42,378 nt of DNA from an uncultured Granulosicoccus sp. (lineage in GTDB: Bacteria; Pseudomonadota; Gammaproteobacteria; Granulosicoccales; Granulosicoccaceae). The DNA lies in assembly GCA_937924505.1 (NCBI GenBank), contig CALDSR010000046.1:1-42378 (forward strand), read 5' to 3'. The notes under the pieces were generated by a model. The model saw nothing but the letters and a program-made list of their open reading frames with translations. It did no database searches and was not told the origin of the DNA. Of this stretch, positions 33,276 to 41,944 are shown one piece after another (position 1 is the stretch's first letter; every line of letters begins with the position of its first letter). The position numbers were made by a program, and so were the translations under genes.

Positions 33276-34147
33276 AGCTGAAAGTAGTCCACAAGACGAC
33301 GTACGAATACAACTCGCCGGTTTCGCAATCCGTTAATCAATTGTGCCTGACGCCACGATCGACCGAGAATCAGCTGTGTTCGTCTTTTTCGATGCGCATC
33401 GATCCGGGTCCTAGTGCCATAAAATCAACGCTGGATTTTTATGGCAACTCGGTATCGAGATTTAATCTGGACCAGACACATGACGCCTGCACGATAATCG
33501 CATCTTCTGTTGTCGATACCGCTGATACATTGGATCCCTTGCCAGACTCTGTGTTGGCGTCCGAGATTAAATCTTCGCTGTTTACAAATCTGTCGCAAAC
33601 AGATTTAATGGCTTATGACTGTTTGGCTCCATCGGTATATGTTCCGCGATTGTCAAACATTGAGGATTTGCTTGCGCAGTTACCCGCAGTCAATACGCCG
33701 GTACTTGAATTTGCTGATGCGTTAATGCGTTTTATCTTTACAGAATTTGAATATGACCCGAGCTTTTCTACCGTGGTCACACCTATGACTGACATAATTT
33801 CCGCCAGAAAAGGCGTATGCCAGGACTATGCGCATCTGGCGATCGCGGTACTGCGCCAGCATGGAATACCTGCGCGCTATGTCAGTGGTTATCTTGAGAC
33901 GTTGCCACCACCTGGGCAAAAAAAGTTACAAGGCTCGGATGCGACACATGCATGGTTTTCTGTTTATGCACCAAGTCAAGGCTGGTTTGATTTTGACCCG
34001 ACCAACAATAAACGCCCGGATTCTCAATATGTGACCACCGCCTGGGGTAGAGACTACGCCGATGTTGCACCTTTGCGCGGTGTTGTGTTTGGAGGTGGTG
34101 AAACGGTTTTGAAGGTGGCCGTTGATGTCAATCGAGTCGAGAATTGA
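33272..34147 (+). CDS. Transglutaminase-like cysteine protein
   Basis: A 291-residue cytoplasmic protein of the transglutaminase/protease-like fold. The N-terminal beta domain opens LKVVHKTTYEYNSPVSQSVNQL, and the core has the triad Cys183 (KGVCQDYAHLAIAVLRQHGIPARYVSGY), His226 (DATHAWFSVY) and Asp242 (WFDFDPTN). Bacterial relatives encoded beside ATP-grasp and alpha-E proteins are thought to act as peptidases or amide-bond transferases; none is assigned a substrate that I know. The start is a TTG overlapping the preceding stop, with AGGTGG upstream. Confidence 0.9.
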   Translation: MKLKVVHKTTYEYNSPVSQSVNQLCLTPRSTENQLCSSFSMRIDPGPSAIKSTLDFYGNSVSRFNLDQTHDACTIIASSVVDTADTLDPLPDSVLASEIKSSLFTNLSQTDLMAYDCLAPSVYVPRLSNIEDLLAQLPAVNTPVLEFADALMRFIFTEFEYDPSFSTVVTPMTDIISARKGVCQDYAHLAIAVLRQHGIPARYVSGYLETLPPPGQKKLQGSDATHAWFSVYAPSQGWFDFDPTNNKRPDSQYVTTAWGRDYADVAPLRGVVFGGGETVLKVAVDVNRVEN

Positions 34148-34234
34148 TGTTTGTATGGTTATTGTTATAGATCAAGGTAAATATAAAGGGGTCGCTGATG
34201 TGGCTAATTATTATTCTTAACAAGGAAAGTACAA

Positions 34235-35698
34235 TTGTCTGATTACAGTAGCATTACGTCGGATGAAGTATTTGACAAGCATGGCTCGCCAAGGCCAGCT
34301 GCTGTACCAATGATGAAGTGTCTCGAGCTGCTTGGTCGCAGTGAGCTGGTGAAGCGAAAGCGAGCAACGGAGCAATTGATCAAGCGCAAGGGCGTTACCT
34401 TTACCGTGTATTCTGGTGATGGAAGTCTGGATCGCGACTGGCCGCTTGATATTATCCCGCGTGTTATCGATTCCAATGAATGGATGAAGACCCAAGCCGG
34501 TCTCTCTCAACGCCTTGAGGCGTTGAATATGTTCATCGCCGATCTGTATGATGAGCAAAAAATCATCGCCGATGGCGTAGTGCCAGCTTCGCTTATAGAA
34601 AGCTCTGGTAATTTTCTCGAAGCGTGTCGTGGTGTAAAGCCTAAATACAATGTCTGGGCGCATATTTGTGGCTGTGATCTCGTACGTGATCGGGATGATG
34701 AGCTGTATGTGCTTGAGGACAACCTCAGAGTGCCGTCCGGGGTGTCCTATATGATCGAAAACCGTGAGATCATGAAGCGCACTCTGCCTGAATTGTTCAG
34801 TTTTTGTCGAGTGCTTCCGGTTGATGATTATGTCACTAACCTTTGGAAAATGCTGCGCTCGCTGAGTGAAGCACCCAATCCGACTTTGTGTGTTTTAACA
34901 CCCGGCGTTTATAACTCGGCCTATTTTGAACACAGCTTTCTGGCGCGTCAGATGGGTGCTGATCTGGTTGAAGGTCGTGATTTGTTAGTCGGTGATGATG
35001 ACTGCGTTTACGTTCAAAAGGTTAATGGTTTGAAACGAGTTGATGTCATTTATCGCCGCGTTGATGATGAATTTCTGGATCCTGAATGTTTTAACCCGGC
35101 TTCGACACTTGGCGTGCGCGGGTTAATGCGAGCTTGGCGCGCCGGAAATGTCGCCATTGCCAACGCACCTGGTGCTGGTGTTGCAGACGATAAGGTTATC
35201 TACTCCTTCGTGCCAGACATCATTCGCTATTATCTCGATGAGGAGCCGATTGTCAAAAATGTTCCTACTTACCGCTGTGATGATGCCGAGGATCGACAAT
35301 ATGTGCTGGGTAACATTGAGAAATTGGTTGTAAAGCCTGCAAACGGATCTGGTGGATACGGTCTATTGATTGGTCCCAGCAGTACCGTTGAACAGCAAGC
35401 AAAGGTACGACAGGAAATATTGGCTGATCCGCGTAACTATATTGGACAACCAGCGCTGTCTATTTCTACCTGCCCAACGCTGATCGATAACGAGCTCGTG
35501 CCACGACATGTCGATCTTCGCCCTTTTATTCTGCAGTCTGATGTCACGCGAGTCACCAACGGTGGATTAACCCGCGTGGCTCTTGTCGAAGGTTCTCTTG
35601 TCGTGAATTCCTCACAGGGTGGTGGTAGTAAAGATACCTGGATCGTCGATACCGATAACCTGTCTGATATATCGTCGAAAAACCGAGGGGAAAACTAG
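34235..35698 (+). CDS. Circularly permuted ATP-grasp ligase
   Basis: A 487-residue stand-alone relative of the first half of the fusion protein encoded at 30624. Landmarks are DWPLDIIPRVIDSNEWMKTQAGLSQRLEALNMFIADLYDEQKII, DLVRDRDDELYVLEDNLRVPSGVSYMIENRE, VLTPGVYNSAYFEHSFLARQMG, NAPGAGVADDKVIYSFVPDIIRYY and the Gly-rich ATP loop LVVKPANGSGGYGLLIGP, then PRHVDLRPFIL, NGGLTRVAL and SQGGGSKDTWI; all quoted as separate landmarks. The ATP-binding elements look intact, so it is probably the active ligase of the pair. The start is a TTG with AAGGAAAG upstream. It abuts the alpha-E gene directly. Confidence 0.9.
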   Translation: MSDYSSITSDEVFDKHGSPRPAAVPMMKCLELLGRSELVKRKRATEQLIKRKGVTFTVYSGDGSLDRDWPLDIIPRVIDSNEWMKTQAGLSQRLEALNMFIADLYDEQKIIADGVVPASLIESSGNFLEACRGVKPKYNVWAHICGCDLVRDRDDELYVLEDNLRVPSGVSYMIENREIMKRTLPELFSFCRVLPVDDYVTNLWKMLRSLSEAPNPTLCVLTPGVYNSAYFEHSFLARQMGADLVEGRDLLVGDDDCVYVQKVNGLKRVDVIYRRVDDEFLDPECFNPASTLGVRGLMRAWRAGNVAIANAPGAGVADDKVIYSFVPDIIRYYLDEEPIVKNVPTYRCDDAEDRQYVLGNIEKLVVKPANGSGGYGLLIGPSSTVEQQAKVRQEILADPRNYIGQPALSISTCPTLIDNELVPRHVDLRPFILQSDVTRVTNGGLTRVALVEGSLVVNSSQGGGSKDTWIVDTDNLSDISSKNRGEN

Positions 35699-36691
35699 AT
35701 GCTCTCTCGAGTCGCGAGCAACCTTTATTGGTTAAGTCGATATCTGCAGAGAGTTGAAATCACGGCTCGTCTTATTCGTGTGCATTCCAATATGCTGGTG
35801 GATTTGCCAAGCGCTGATCCAGCAGAATCCTGGTTGCCATTAGTGTCGATAACCGGGTGTGATGAAAATTTTCGTGAACATGGCATTGCGAGTGACTCGG
35901 ACAGCGTTTGCCATTTTTTGATAAGCGATGAAAGAAACCCCGGTTCGATGATTGTGAGTCTGCAGGCGATCGCGGATAATTTGCGATCTTCTCGTAGTTG
36001 CATGTCCACAGAGCTATACGAGTTGATAAAAGAACTGTACAGTCAGTCCATTGAGCTTGTGAATCTGAGCCGAAAAGCCAATCTGCAGCCAGTAGTATTG
36101 CGATCGTTGGAATTTCAGTCGCAGGCGATAGCTGGTGCAATATCCAATACCATCAATCGTGATATCAGTTACTTGTTTTTACGTACTGGGTGTTTGATTG
36201 AGCGCGCTGACATGTCATCCAGAATACTGGATGTACTTGCTGAAAATTTGATATCTACAGGATCGGGCGAGAAATCTATACCGTATGAAAATACCCAATG
36301 GAACGCCGTTTTACACACGTTTTCAGCACATCAAATGTACATGACACATGCGGCCAGGCCGGCTATCGGTCTGGATGTTTTATTTTTTCTACTTCAGAAC
36401 CCGAATTGTCCTCAATCGATCCATTATTGTCTGAAAGAACTGGCACGTTGTATTGAGGATATTGGTCCTGGATATCGAGAGGATCAGAAAGCGCTGGGTG
36501 ATAATGGTTCCCGCACTCAAAAGCTCGAAGAGCTGATTGCCAGTTTGCAGGGCGCTGATATCGGAAGTCAGATCGGAAATAGGCAACAGCTTCATGATTA
36601 TATGACTGAACTGCAAAAAGCGCTCTTGCAGCTCGATGGCGATATCTCCGATAGATATTTCCCCGCAAATGATGTTGATGGAAAATTGTAA
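35699..36691 (+). CDS. Alpha-E domain protein
   Basis: A 330-residue, almost entirely helical protein of the alpha-E (DUF403) family, opening LSRVASNLYWLSRYLQRVEITARLIRVHSNML, where NLYWLSRYLQRVE is the family motif. It corresponds to the C-terminal half of the fusion protein encoded at 30624. Alpha-E proteins accompany permuted ATP-grasp ligases and are presumed to be a partner or scaffold; no catalytic activity is known to me. The ATG follows the ATP-grasp stop with no gap, and GAGGGG gives a good ribosome-binding site inside the previous gene's end. Confidence 0.9.
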   Translation: MLSRVASNLYWLSRYLQRVEITARLIRVHSNMLVDLPSADPAESWLPLVSITGCDENFREHGIASDSDSVCHFLISDERNPGSMIVSLQAIADNLRSSRSCMSTELYELIKELYSQSIELVNLSRKANLQPVVLRSLEFQSQAIAGAISNTINRDISYLFLRTGCLIERADMSSRILDVLAENLISTGSGEKSIPYENTQWNAVLHTFSAHQMYMTHAARPAIGLDVLFFLLQNPNCPQSIHYCLKELARCIEDIGPGYREDQKALGDNGSRTQKLEELIASLQGADIGSQIGNRQQLHDYMTELQKALLQLDGDISDRYFPANDVDGKL

Positions 36692-36692
36692 A

Positions 36693-39600
36693 ATGGGAAT
36701 TCGTGTTGCACTGAATCACAATACCGAATACCACTACGATAAACCAACAACCCTGGGGGCGCATGTAGTCCGGTTAAAGCCTGCGGCTCATTGCAGGACT
36801 CGTATTGAGTCGTACGCCTTAAAAATCTTCCCGGACAATCATTTCATCAACTGGCAGCAGGATCCATTCGGTAATTATCTGGCCCGTCTGGTTTTCCCGG
36901 AGCCGACAAAACTACTGAAAATAGAGGTTGAATTGATTGCAGACCTCACGGCTATCAACCCATTTGATTTTTTTGTTGAGGAATATGCTGAAAACTACCC
37001 GTTTGAGTACAGCAAGACAACCGAAGCCGAATTACAGCCGTATCTTCAATATGAATACAGCGATGCTCTGTCACAATGGGTGGAAAAAAATCGCCCGGCT
37101 AAAGATTTACCCATAAATGATTGGCTGGTCGCGATTAACCAGGCAATACAACGCGATATTGACTACCGCGTTCGTATGGAGCCAGGTGTTCAAAGCTGCA
37201 CTGAAACCCTGAATCTAGGTAGTGGGTCTTGTCGTGACAGTGCATGGCTGTTGGTTGAGGCGTTGCGCCAATGCGGCCTGGCAGCACGTTTTGTTTCCGG
37301 TTATCTGGTGCAACTTGCCGCCGATGAAAAACCGCTGAACGGCCCATCCGGGCCGGAAAGTGACTTTACCGATTTGCATGCCTGGGCCGAAGTCTATCTG
37401 CCCGGTGCCGGTTGGGTGGGTATGGATCCGACCTCGGGGCTGTTTGCCGGCGAAGGTCATATTCCGTTGGCCTGCACGCCGCAATCCGTGAGTGCCGCGG
37501 CAATAACGGGTGGTGCCAGTGGGCCGGCCTCTGATTTTAAATTCAGCAATTCCGTGACCCGTATCGATGAAAAGGTGCGTATTACAAAACCTTATACCGA
37601 GAATGATTGGGGCAACATTCTGCAATTGGGCGCGCAGATAGATAAACGCCTCCACGAACAAGATGTCCGATTGACAATGGGTGGTGAGCCCACCTTTGTC
37701 TCTGTTGATGATGTTGAATCGGCACAATGGAATACCGCAGCCCTGGGTGTAGAGAAGCTGGAAATAGCCAATCAGTTGATGGTCAAAATGCGTGATCATT
37801 TTGCACCCGGCGGCTTGCCTGTATTCGCTCAGGGGAAATGGTATCCCGGTGAGCCAACGCCACGCTGGGCATTAACGTGTTACTGGCGGACAGATGGTGC
37901 GGCAATGTGGCATGACGATAGCCGTATCAAGCTGCCGGGTATTGGCAATAAGTACTCGCGCAATCAGGCGAATCAGTTTGCCCGTGCCCTGACCCGTTCT
38001 CTGCGCCTGGAACCACAGTGCCTGCATGCCTGTTTTGAAGACCCGCTTTATCATCTCCAGATCGAAAGCCTGTTACCGACAGGCACTGATTTGGCTGACC
38101 TTGACTTGAAAGACAGTCGGTCACGACAAAATCTTGTAAACCGCTTGGGCAAAGGTCTTGATGAACCCATTGGCTGGATGCTGCCGTTGCGCCGTACGGA
38201 GAGTGGTTGGCGCAGTAGTGTCTGGCCGTTACGCCGAGATAAAGTATTTTTAGTGCCCGGTGACTCTCCCATGGGATTACGCCTGCCACTTGAATCCATT
38301 ACCGCTGATGATGATGAAGCACTTCTGGCCTATCCAGAGGATAGTTTTGATCAAGCTCAGGTGTTGCCTGCATCCTCAAGCATTGAGGAACGTTTACACG
38401 ATCCTCTATCGTCGCCATTGGCTCATCCTATTCGCTCAGCGCTGTGTGTGGAATGGCGCGATGATGAAATCCATGTTTTTCTGCCACCACTGAGAAGTGC
38501 TGTGCCGTTTGTAGAACTCGTAGCCGTTATTGAAAAAGCTGCAGGCGAAGCGGACGTCAGCGTCATTATTGAAGGCTATGAGCCACCGCGTGACAGTCGA
38601 CTTAAATCATTTCGCATTACACCGGACCCTGGTGTCATAGAAGTAAACGTGCACCCGGTTGAATCATTTGCTGAACTGGTTGAACAAACCGAGGCTCTGT
38701 ACAAGCTGGCAAAGTCGGTCGGGCTGGCGGCTGAAAAATTTATGGTAGATGGTCGTCACGCCGGTACCGGCGGTGGCAATCACATCACCTTCGGTGGGCC
38801 AACTCCTGAAGATAGCCCGTTTATTCGACGTCCTGAATTACTCGCGAGCATTATCACCTATTGGCAGCATCACCCCAGTTTGTCATACCTGTTTTCTGGG
38901 TTGTTTGTTGGCCCGACCAGCCAGGCACCGCGTGTCGATGAGGCGCGTTCAGACACACTGTATGAACTTGAAATGGCGCTAAGCCGAATTCCAGCAGGAC
39001 AAGTCGCTCAGCCCTGGTTGGCTGATCGACTGCTGCGGCATTTGCTGATTGACGTCACAGGCAATACCCATAGGGCGGAAATCTGTATCGATAAACTCTA
39101 CTCACCTGATGGCCCTGCGGGACGACAAGGTCTGGTTGAGCTTCGAGCGTTTGAAATGCCGCCTCATCCGCGAATGAGCATTGCTCAAGGTTTGTTGTTA
39201 CGTTGCCTGATCAGTCGTTTTTGGGATCATCCTTACAGAGCGCCATTAAAACGATGGGGCACGCAGCTGCACGATCAATTCATGTTGCCTCACTATTTGC
39301 ACGAAGATATCACCGCTGTTATCGAGGACTTGCGTACGCACGGTATTAAATTCGGCCAGCATTGGCTGGACGCTTTTTGGGAATTCCGGTTGCCGATCTA
39401 TGGCAGTCGCACCGTCGGTAGCATTACGCTGGAATTGAGATCCGCGATCGAACCTTGGCATGTGTTGGGCGAAGAAGCCTCCGGCAGTGGCATGTCACGT
39501 TATGTCGACTCCTCCATGGAGCGCCTGCAGCTGAAAGTGAGTGGATTGACAGATGATCGCTATCAAATCGCCTGCAACCAGCGGGTACTGGCGCTTACAC

Positions 39601-40007
39601 CAACGGGTGTGCACGGTGAGTATGTTACTGGTATCAGATTCAGAGCATGGCAGCCTCCATCGTGCCTGCACCCGGATCTGCCGGTTGATGTGCCCTTGGT
39701 GTTTGATGTTATCGATACGGTTCACCAACGCAGTTTAGGGGGCTGTGCCTACAACGCCGTGCACCCAGGTGGCAGAAGCCACGACGACGTCCCAGTCAAT
39801 GCCAACGTTGCCGAGTCGCGGCGTTTGGCACGTTTCGAAGAAGATCACCATACGCCATGGCCAGCTGCGATAATCACACCGGTTGCCAGTGCCGGCAGTA
39901 TGTTTGATGTCGTCGAAGCTGGTGAGCGTAAAGCTGTCGAGCCAATGCCCGGCAATACGGATTTTCCTCACACCGCTGATCTGCGATTCGCACGCACATT
40001 TCTTTAA
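36693..40007 (+). CDS. Giant transglutaminase-like protein (DUF2126 type)
   Basis: An 1104-residue protein. The N-terminal part (1 to about 300) is a transglutaminase-like domain: MGIRVALNHNTEYHYDKP, Cys180 (LGSGSCRDSAWLLVEALRQCGLAARFVSGY), His229 (TDLHAWAEVY) and Asp245 (WVGMDPTSGL). The rest is the DUF2126 region with LTMGGEPTFVSVDD, APGGLPVFAQGKWYPGEPTPRWALTCYWR, DGRHAGTGGGNHITFGGPTPEDSPF and AFWEFRLPIYGSRTVGSITLELRSAIEPWHVLGEE. The glycine-, glutamate- and histidine-rich motifs look like a second enzymatic domain; amide-ligase-like folds have been proposed for it, I believe. The open frame starts at 36636, but ATG 36693, one base after the alpha-E stop, gives the family start. Confidence 0.9.
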   Translation: MGIRVALNHNTEYHYDKPTTLGAHVVRLKPAAHCRTRIESYALKIFPDNHFINWQQDPFGNYLARLVFPEPTKLLKIEVELIADLTAINPFDFFVEEYAENYPFEYSKTTEAELQPYLQYEYSDALSQWVEKNRPAKDLPINDWLVAINQAIQRDIDYRVRMEPGVQSCTETLNLGSGSCRDSAWLLVEALRQCGLAARFVSGYLVQLAADEKPLNGPSGPESDFTDLHAWAEVYLPGAGWVGMDPTSGLFAGEGHIPLACTPQSVSAAAITGGASGPASDFKFSNSVTRIDEKVRITKPYTENDWGNILQLGAQIDKRLHEQDVRLTMGGEPTFVSVDDVESAQWNTAALGVEKLEIANQLMVKMRDHFAPGGLPVFAQGKWYPGEPTPRWALTCYWRTDGAAMWHDDSRIKLPGIGNKYSRNQANQFARALTRSLRLEPQCLHACFEDPLYHLQIESLLPTGTDLADLDLKDSRSRQNLVNRLGKGLDEPIGWMLPLRRTESGWRSSVWPLRRDKVFLVPGDSPMGLRLPLESITADDDEALLAYPEDSFDQAQVLPASSSIEERLHDPLSSPLAHPIRSALCVEWRDDEIHVFLPPLRSAVPFVELVAVIEKAAGEADVSVIIEGYEPPRDSRLKSFRITPDPGVIEVNVHPVESFAELVEQTEALYKLAKSVGLAAEKFMVDGRHAGTGGGNHITFGGPTPEDSPFIRRPELLASIITYWQHHPSLSYLFSGLFVGPTSQAPRVDEARSDTLYELEMALSRIPAGQVAQPWLADRLLRHLLIDVTGNTHRAEICIDKLYSPDGPAGRQGLVELRAFEMPPHPRMSIAQGLLLRCLISRFWDHPYRAPLKRWGTQLHDQFMLPHYLHEDITAVIEDLRTHGIKFGQHWLDAFWEFRLPIYGSRTVGSITLELRSAIEPWHVLGEEASGSGMSRYVDSSMERLQLKVSGLTDDRYQIACNQRVLALTPTGVHGEYVTGIRFRAWQPPSCLHPDLPVDVPLVFDVIDTVHQRSLGGCAYNAVHPGGRSHDDVPVNANVAESRRLARFEEDHHTPWPAAIITPVASAGSMFDVVEAGERKAVEPMPGNTDFPHTADLRFARTFL

Positions 40008-40065
40008 TGATGAACCGGTTGTTTGTGAGCGTAAATGTGGACGTGGATGTGATAGCAGAGGCATG

Positions 40066-40093
40066 AAAGCGCGGATGTTAAAGCGCAGATGTT
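40066..40093. repeat. Two 14-bp tandem repeats
   Basis: AAAGCGCGGATGTT (40066-40079) is followed directly by AAAGCGCAGATGTT (40080-40093), one mismatch, in the 244-bp gap before the glutaminase gene. Confidence 0.65.
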
Positions 40094-40179
40094 AATGAGT
40101 CAGGTTCGCTCAACGGGAGTCGATACAGCTGTTGGTGCTTTCATTGCTTTCAGAGAACCTGCCCGTCGGCAATCACATA

Positions 40180-40207
40180 TTGATTTTGTGAGTAATGGTT
40201 GTATGAA
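40180..40207 (+). promoter_or_regulatory. Possible sigma-70 promoter of the glutaminase gene
   Basis: TTGATT (40180-40185) and TATGAA (40202-40207) are 16 bp apart, 45 bp before the ATG. This would make the glutaminase gene a separate unit, though read-through from the ATP-grasp cluster is not excluded. Confidence 0.35.
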
Positions 40208-40251
40208 GGTAGTAAAGTAGGTGTTACTGTTTTTCGTCTTGGTATCTGTAT

Positions 40252-41175
40252 ATGTCCTTACTGCAAACACAACTAGACAGTGCCTGTCGATCGATCCAGC
40301 ATGAAATAGGTTTGGGCAAAGTGGCCGACTATATTCCTGCGTTGGCGCAAGTGCCACCAGATAAATTTGGTGCCGCCATTGTCTCCATTAGTGGCGAGAC
40401 TGCGAACTTTGGTGCGTCGAAAGAAATTTTCTCTATCCAGAGCATATCCAAGCTGTTTACGCTCACCTGCGTGTTGAATCAGCAAGATCAGGAAATTTGG
40501 AAGCGAGTAGGTCGAGAACCCTCGGGGAATGCGTTCAATTCAATCGTACAGCTTGAAATGGAATGTGGAGTTCCGCGCAATCCGTTTATCAATGCAGGTG
40601 CACTGGTAGTCACTGATTCTTTGCTTGGGAGTCAAAGTGCGGTTGATTTTTCCGAAAACCTACTTGGATTCATTAGGTTACTGGCAGACGATAACTCTAT
40701 TGCTATTGATAAAGTCGTTGCACAATCTGAACGTGAGACCGCTTACCGCAACGCAAGCCTCGCACACTTCATGCAGAGTTTTGACAATCTCGAAAGGCCA
40801 GTTAGCGATGTGCTTGATGTTTATTGCCAGCAATGCGCCATCGCCATGAGTTGTGAACAGCTGGCACGCAGTGCGCTGTTCCTGGCCAACAACGGAACTG
40901 ATCCACTCACGAAAGAACGCATTGTCGATGAAGAACGTGCGCGCAGGCTCAATTCAATGATGATGCTGTGTGGCCACTACGACGCATCAGGTGATTTCGC
41001 CTTCCGTGTAGGGTTACCGGGAAAAAGTGGAGTAGGCGGCGGTATCATTGTAGTGGTCCCGGATGTTGCTACGGTTGCCGTGTGGTCACCATGTCTGAAC
41101 GCCAATGGTAATTCGCATGCGGGTACCGCTGCATTGGAAGCTCTGGTAAGAGCTACCAAGTGGAACGTCCTGTAA
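40252..41175 (+). CDS. glsA: Glutaminase (serine-dependent, GlsA type)
   Basis: Hydrolyses L-glutamine to glutamate and ammonia. The 307-residue protein is of the beta-lactamase-like glutaminase family, with the SxxK pair in FSIQSISKLFTL (Ser64, Lys67), GREPSGNAFNSIVQLE, PRNPFINAGALVVTD and the C-terminal GLPGKSGVGGGIIVVVP. All are hallmarks and the length is normal. No strong ribosome-binding site precedes the ATG. It follows the ATP-grasp/transglutaminase cluster by 244 bp, with its own possible promoter; a link to glutamine or glutamyl chemistry there is only a suggestion. Confidence 0.95.
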   Translation: MSLLQTQLDSACRSIQHEIGLGKVADYIPALAQVPPDKFGAAIVSISGETANFGASKEIFSIQSISKLFTLTCVLNQQDQEIWKRVGREPSGNAFNSIVQLEMECGVPRNPFINAGALVVTDSLLGSQSAVDFSENLLGFIRLLADDNSIAIDKVVAQSERETAYRNASLAHFMQSFDNLERPVSDVLDVYCQQCAIAMSCEQLARSALFLANNGTDPLTKERIVDEERARRLNSMMMLCGHYDASGDFAFRVGLPGKSGVGGGIIVVVPDVATVAVWSPCLNANGNSHAGTAALEALVRATKWNVL

Positions 41176-41186
41176 ACGCAGAATGC

Positions 41187-41232
41187 GTAAGTCAAGTGTA
41201 GTAATTAAAGTGTAAGTTAAGTGTAGTAATTA
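41187..41232. repeat. Two 21-bp direct repeats
   Basis: Copies at 41187-41207 and 41212-41232 match in 20 of 21 bases (key words GTAAGT, AAGTGTAG, TAATTA), with a 25-bp period, immediately after the glutaminase stop. A small hairpin (ACGCA/TGCGT, 41176-41188) precedes them. No T-run follows. Confidence 0.8.
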
Positions 41233-41332
41233 GTGATGCAATTTTAGATCTGACTGAGGCTGATAGTTTTCTACGCGCAAACTGTTGTAGGGTCTAAATG
41301 AAAAGAAAAGCTGAATCGGAACTTTAAAATGA

Positions 41333-41355
41333 AACAGGCCCGACCAGGGCTTGTT
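41333..41355 (-). terminator. Possible terminator of the acetyltransferase gene
   Basis: AACA-G-GCCC and GGGC-T-TGTT flank a 5-base loop. On the minus strand the hairpin is followed by TTTCATTTT, a loose T-rich stretch, about 110 bp after the stop of the leftward acetyltransferase gene. Confidence 0.45.
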
Positions 41356-41464
41356 GGATGAATGCTGCTTTCAAGCGCCGCGCCCTCATACCCGATTCCC
41401 ACAACCTAGCCTGGATAGACGCAGGCAAAATTATGATTGTGGACTGATAACCTGAAACGGAATA

Positions 41465-41944
41465 TCAAGTGGTCGAATCGAGTTGAATCGTGTAGTAAAC
41501 ACTGTTCGGATCATGTGTGTAGTCTGCAAAGGGTTCGGTGACAGTAAAGCCGTGATGCTCGTAGAATTTTCGTGCTGGTAGAAATCCAGGCTGTGATCCT
41601 GTTTCAAGACTGAGGCGTTGATAACCCCGTCTGCGTGACTCGTCCATGAGGTGCTCAAGCATTTTGCTGGAAACTCCTGTTCGTCGTGCATTGCGTACGG
41701 TGCGCATGGATTTGAGCTCGGCATGTGTCGCGTCAAGTTCTTGCAAGGCGCCGCAGCCACGGAGTTCCTTATCTTTCCAAGCAGTGTAAAACGTTACCTT
41801 GGGCCCTTTGAGTTTCTCGATATCAAGGGCATGCACGCTGCAAGCCGGGGATTGAGAGCGCATGTCGGCTAGATGCTCTTCCAGCAATGCAATGACTTGC
41901 ATGTCACTCAGATCGTCGATGACAATACGCAGTGCGTCACTCAT
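41465..41944 (-). CDS. GNAT-family N-acetyltransferase (YsnE-like)
   Basis: Acetyl-CoA-dependent acetyltransferase of 159 residues. The core GNAT motif A is visible as ELKSMRTVRNARRTGVSSKMLEHLMDE (landmarks ELKSMRT and RRTGVSSKML), preceded by GCGALQELD and followed by LSLETGSQPGFLPARKFYEHHGF; this last phrase and HLADMRSQSPACSVHALD are characteristic of the YsnE-like group. The open frame reaches 42115, but the ATG at 41944 has GAGG eight bases upstream and gives the family N-terminus MSDALRIVIDDL, so I use it. The substrate is unknown. Confidence 0.87.
   Translation of the reverse strand: MSDALRIVIDDLSDMQVIALLEEHLADMRSQSPACSVHALDIEKLKGPKVTFYTAWKDKELRGCGALQELDATHAELKSMRTVRNARRTGVSSKMLEHLMDESRRRGYQRLSLETGSQPGFLPARKFYEHHGFTVTEPFADYTHDPNSVYYTIQLDSTT

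Noticed and set aside
41298..41363. Two tiny ORFs (MKRKAESEL and MKQARPGLVG) after the glutaminase gene
   Set aside because: Only weak ribosome-binding sites, no dedicated terminator on that strand, and the second overlaps the hairpin assigned to the leftward acetyltransferase gene.
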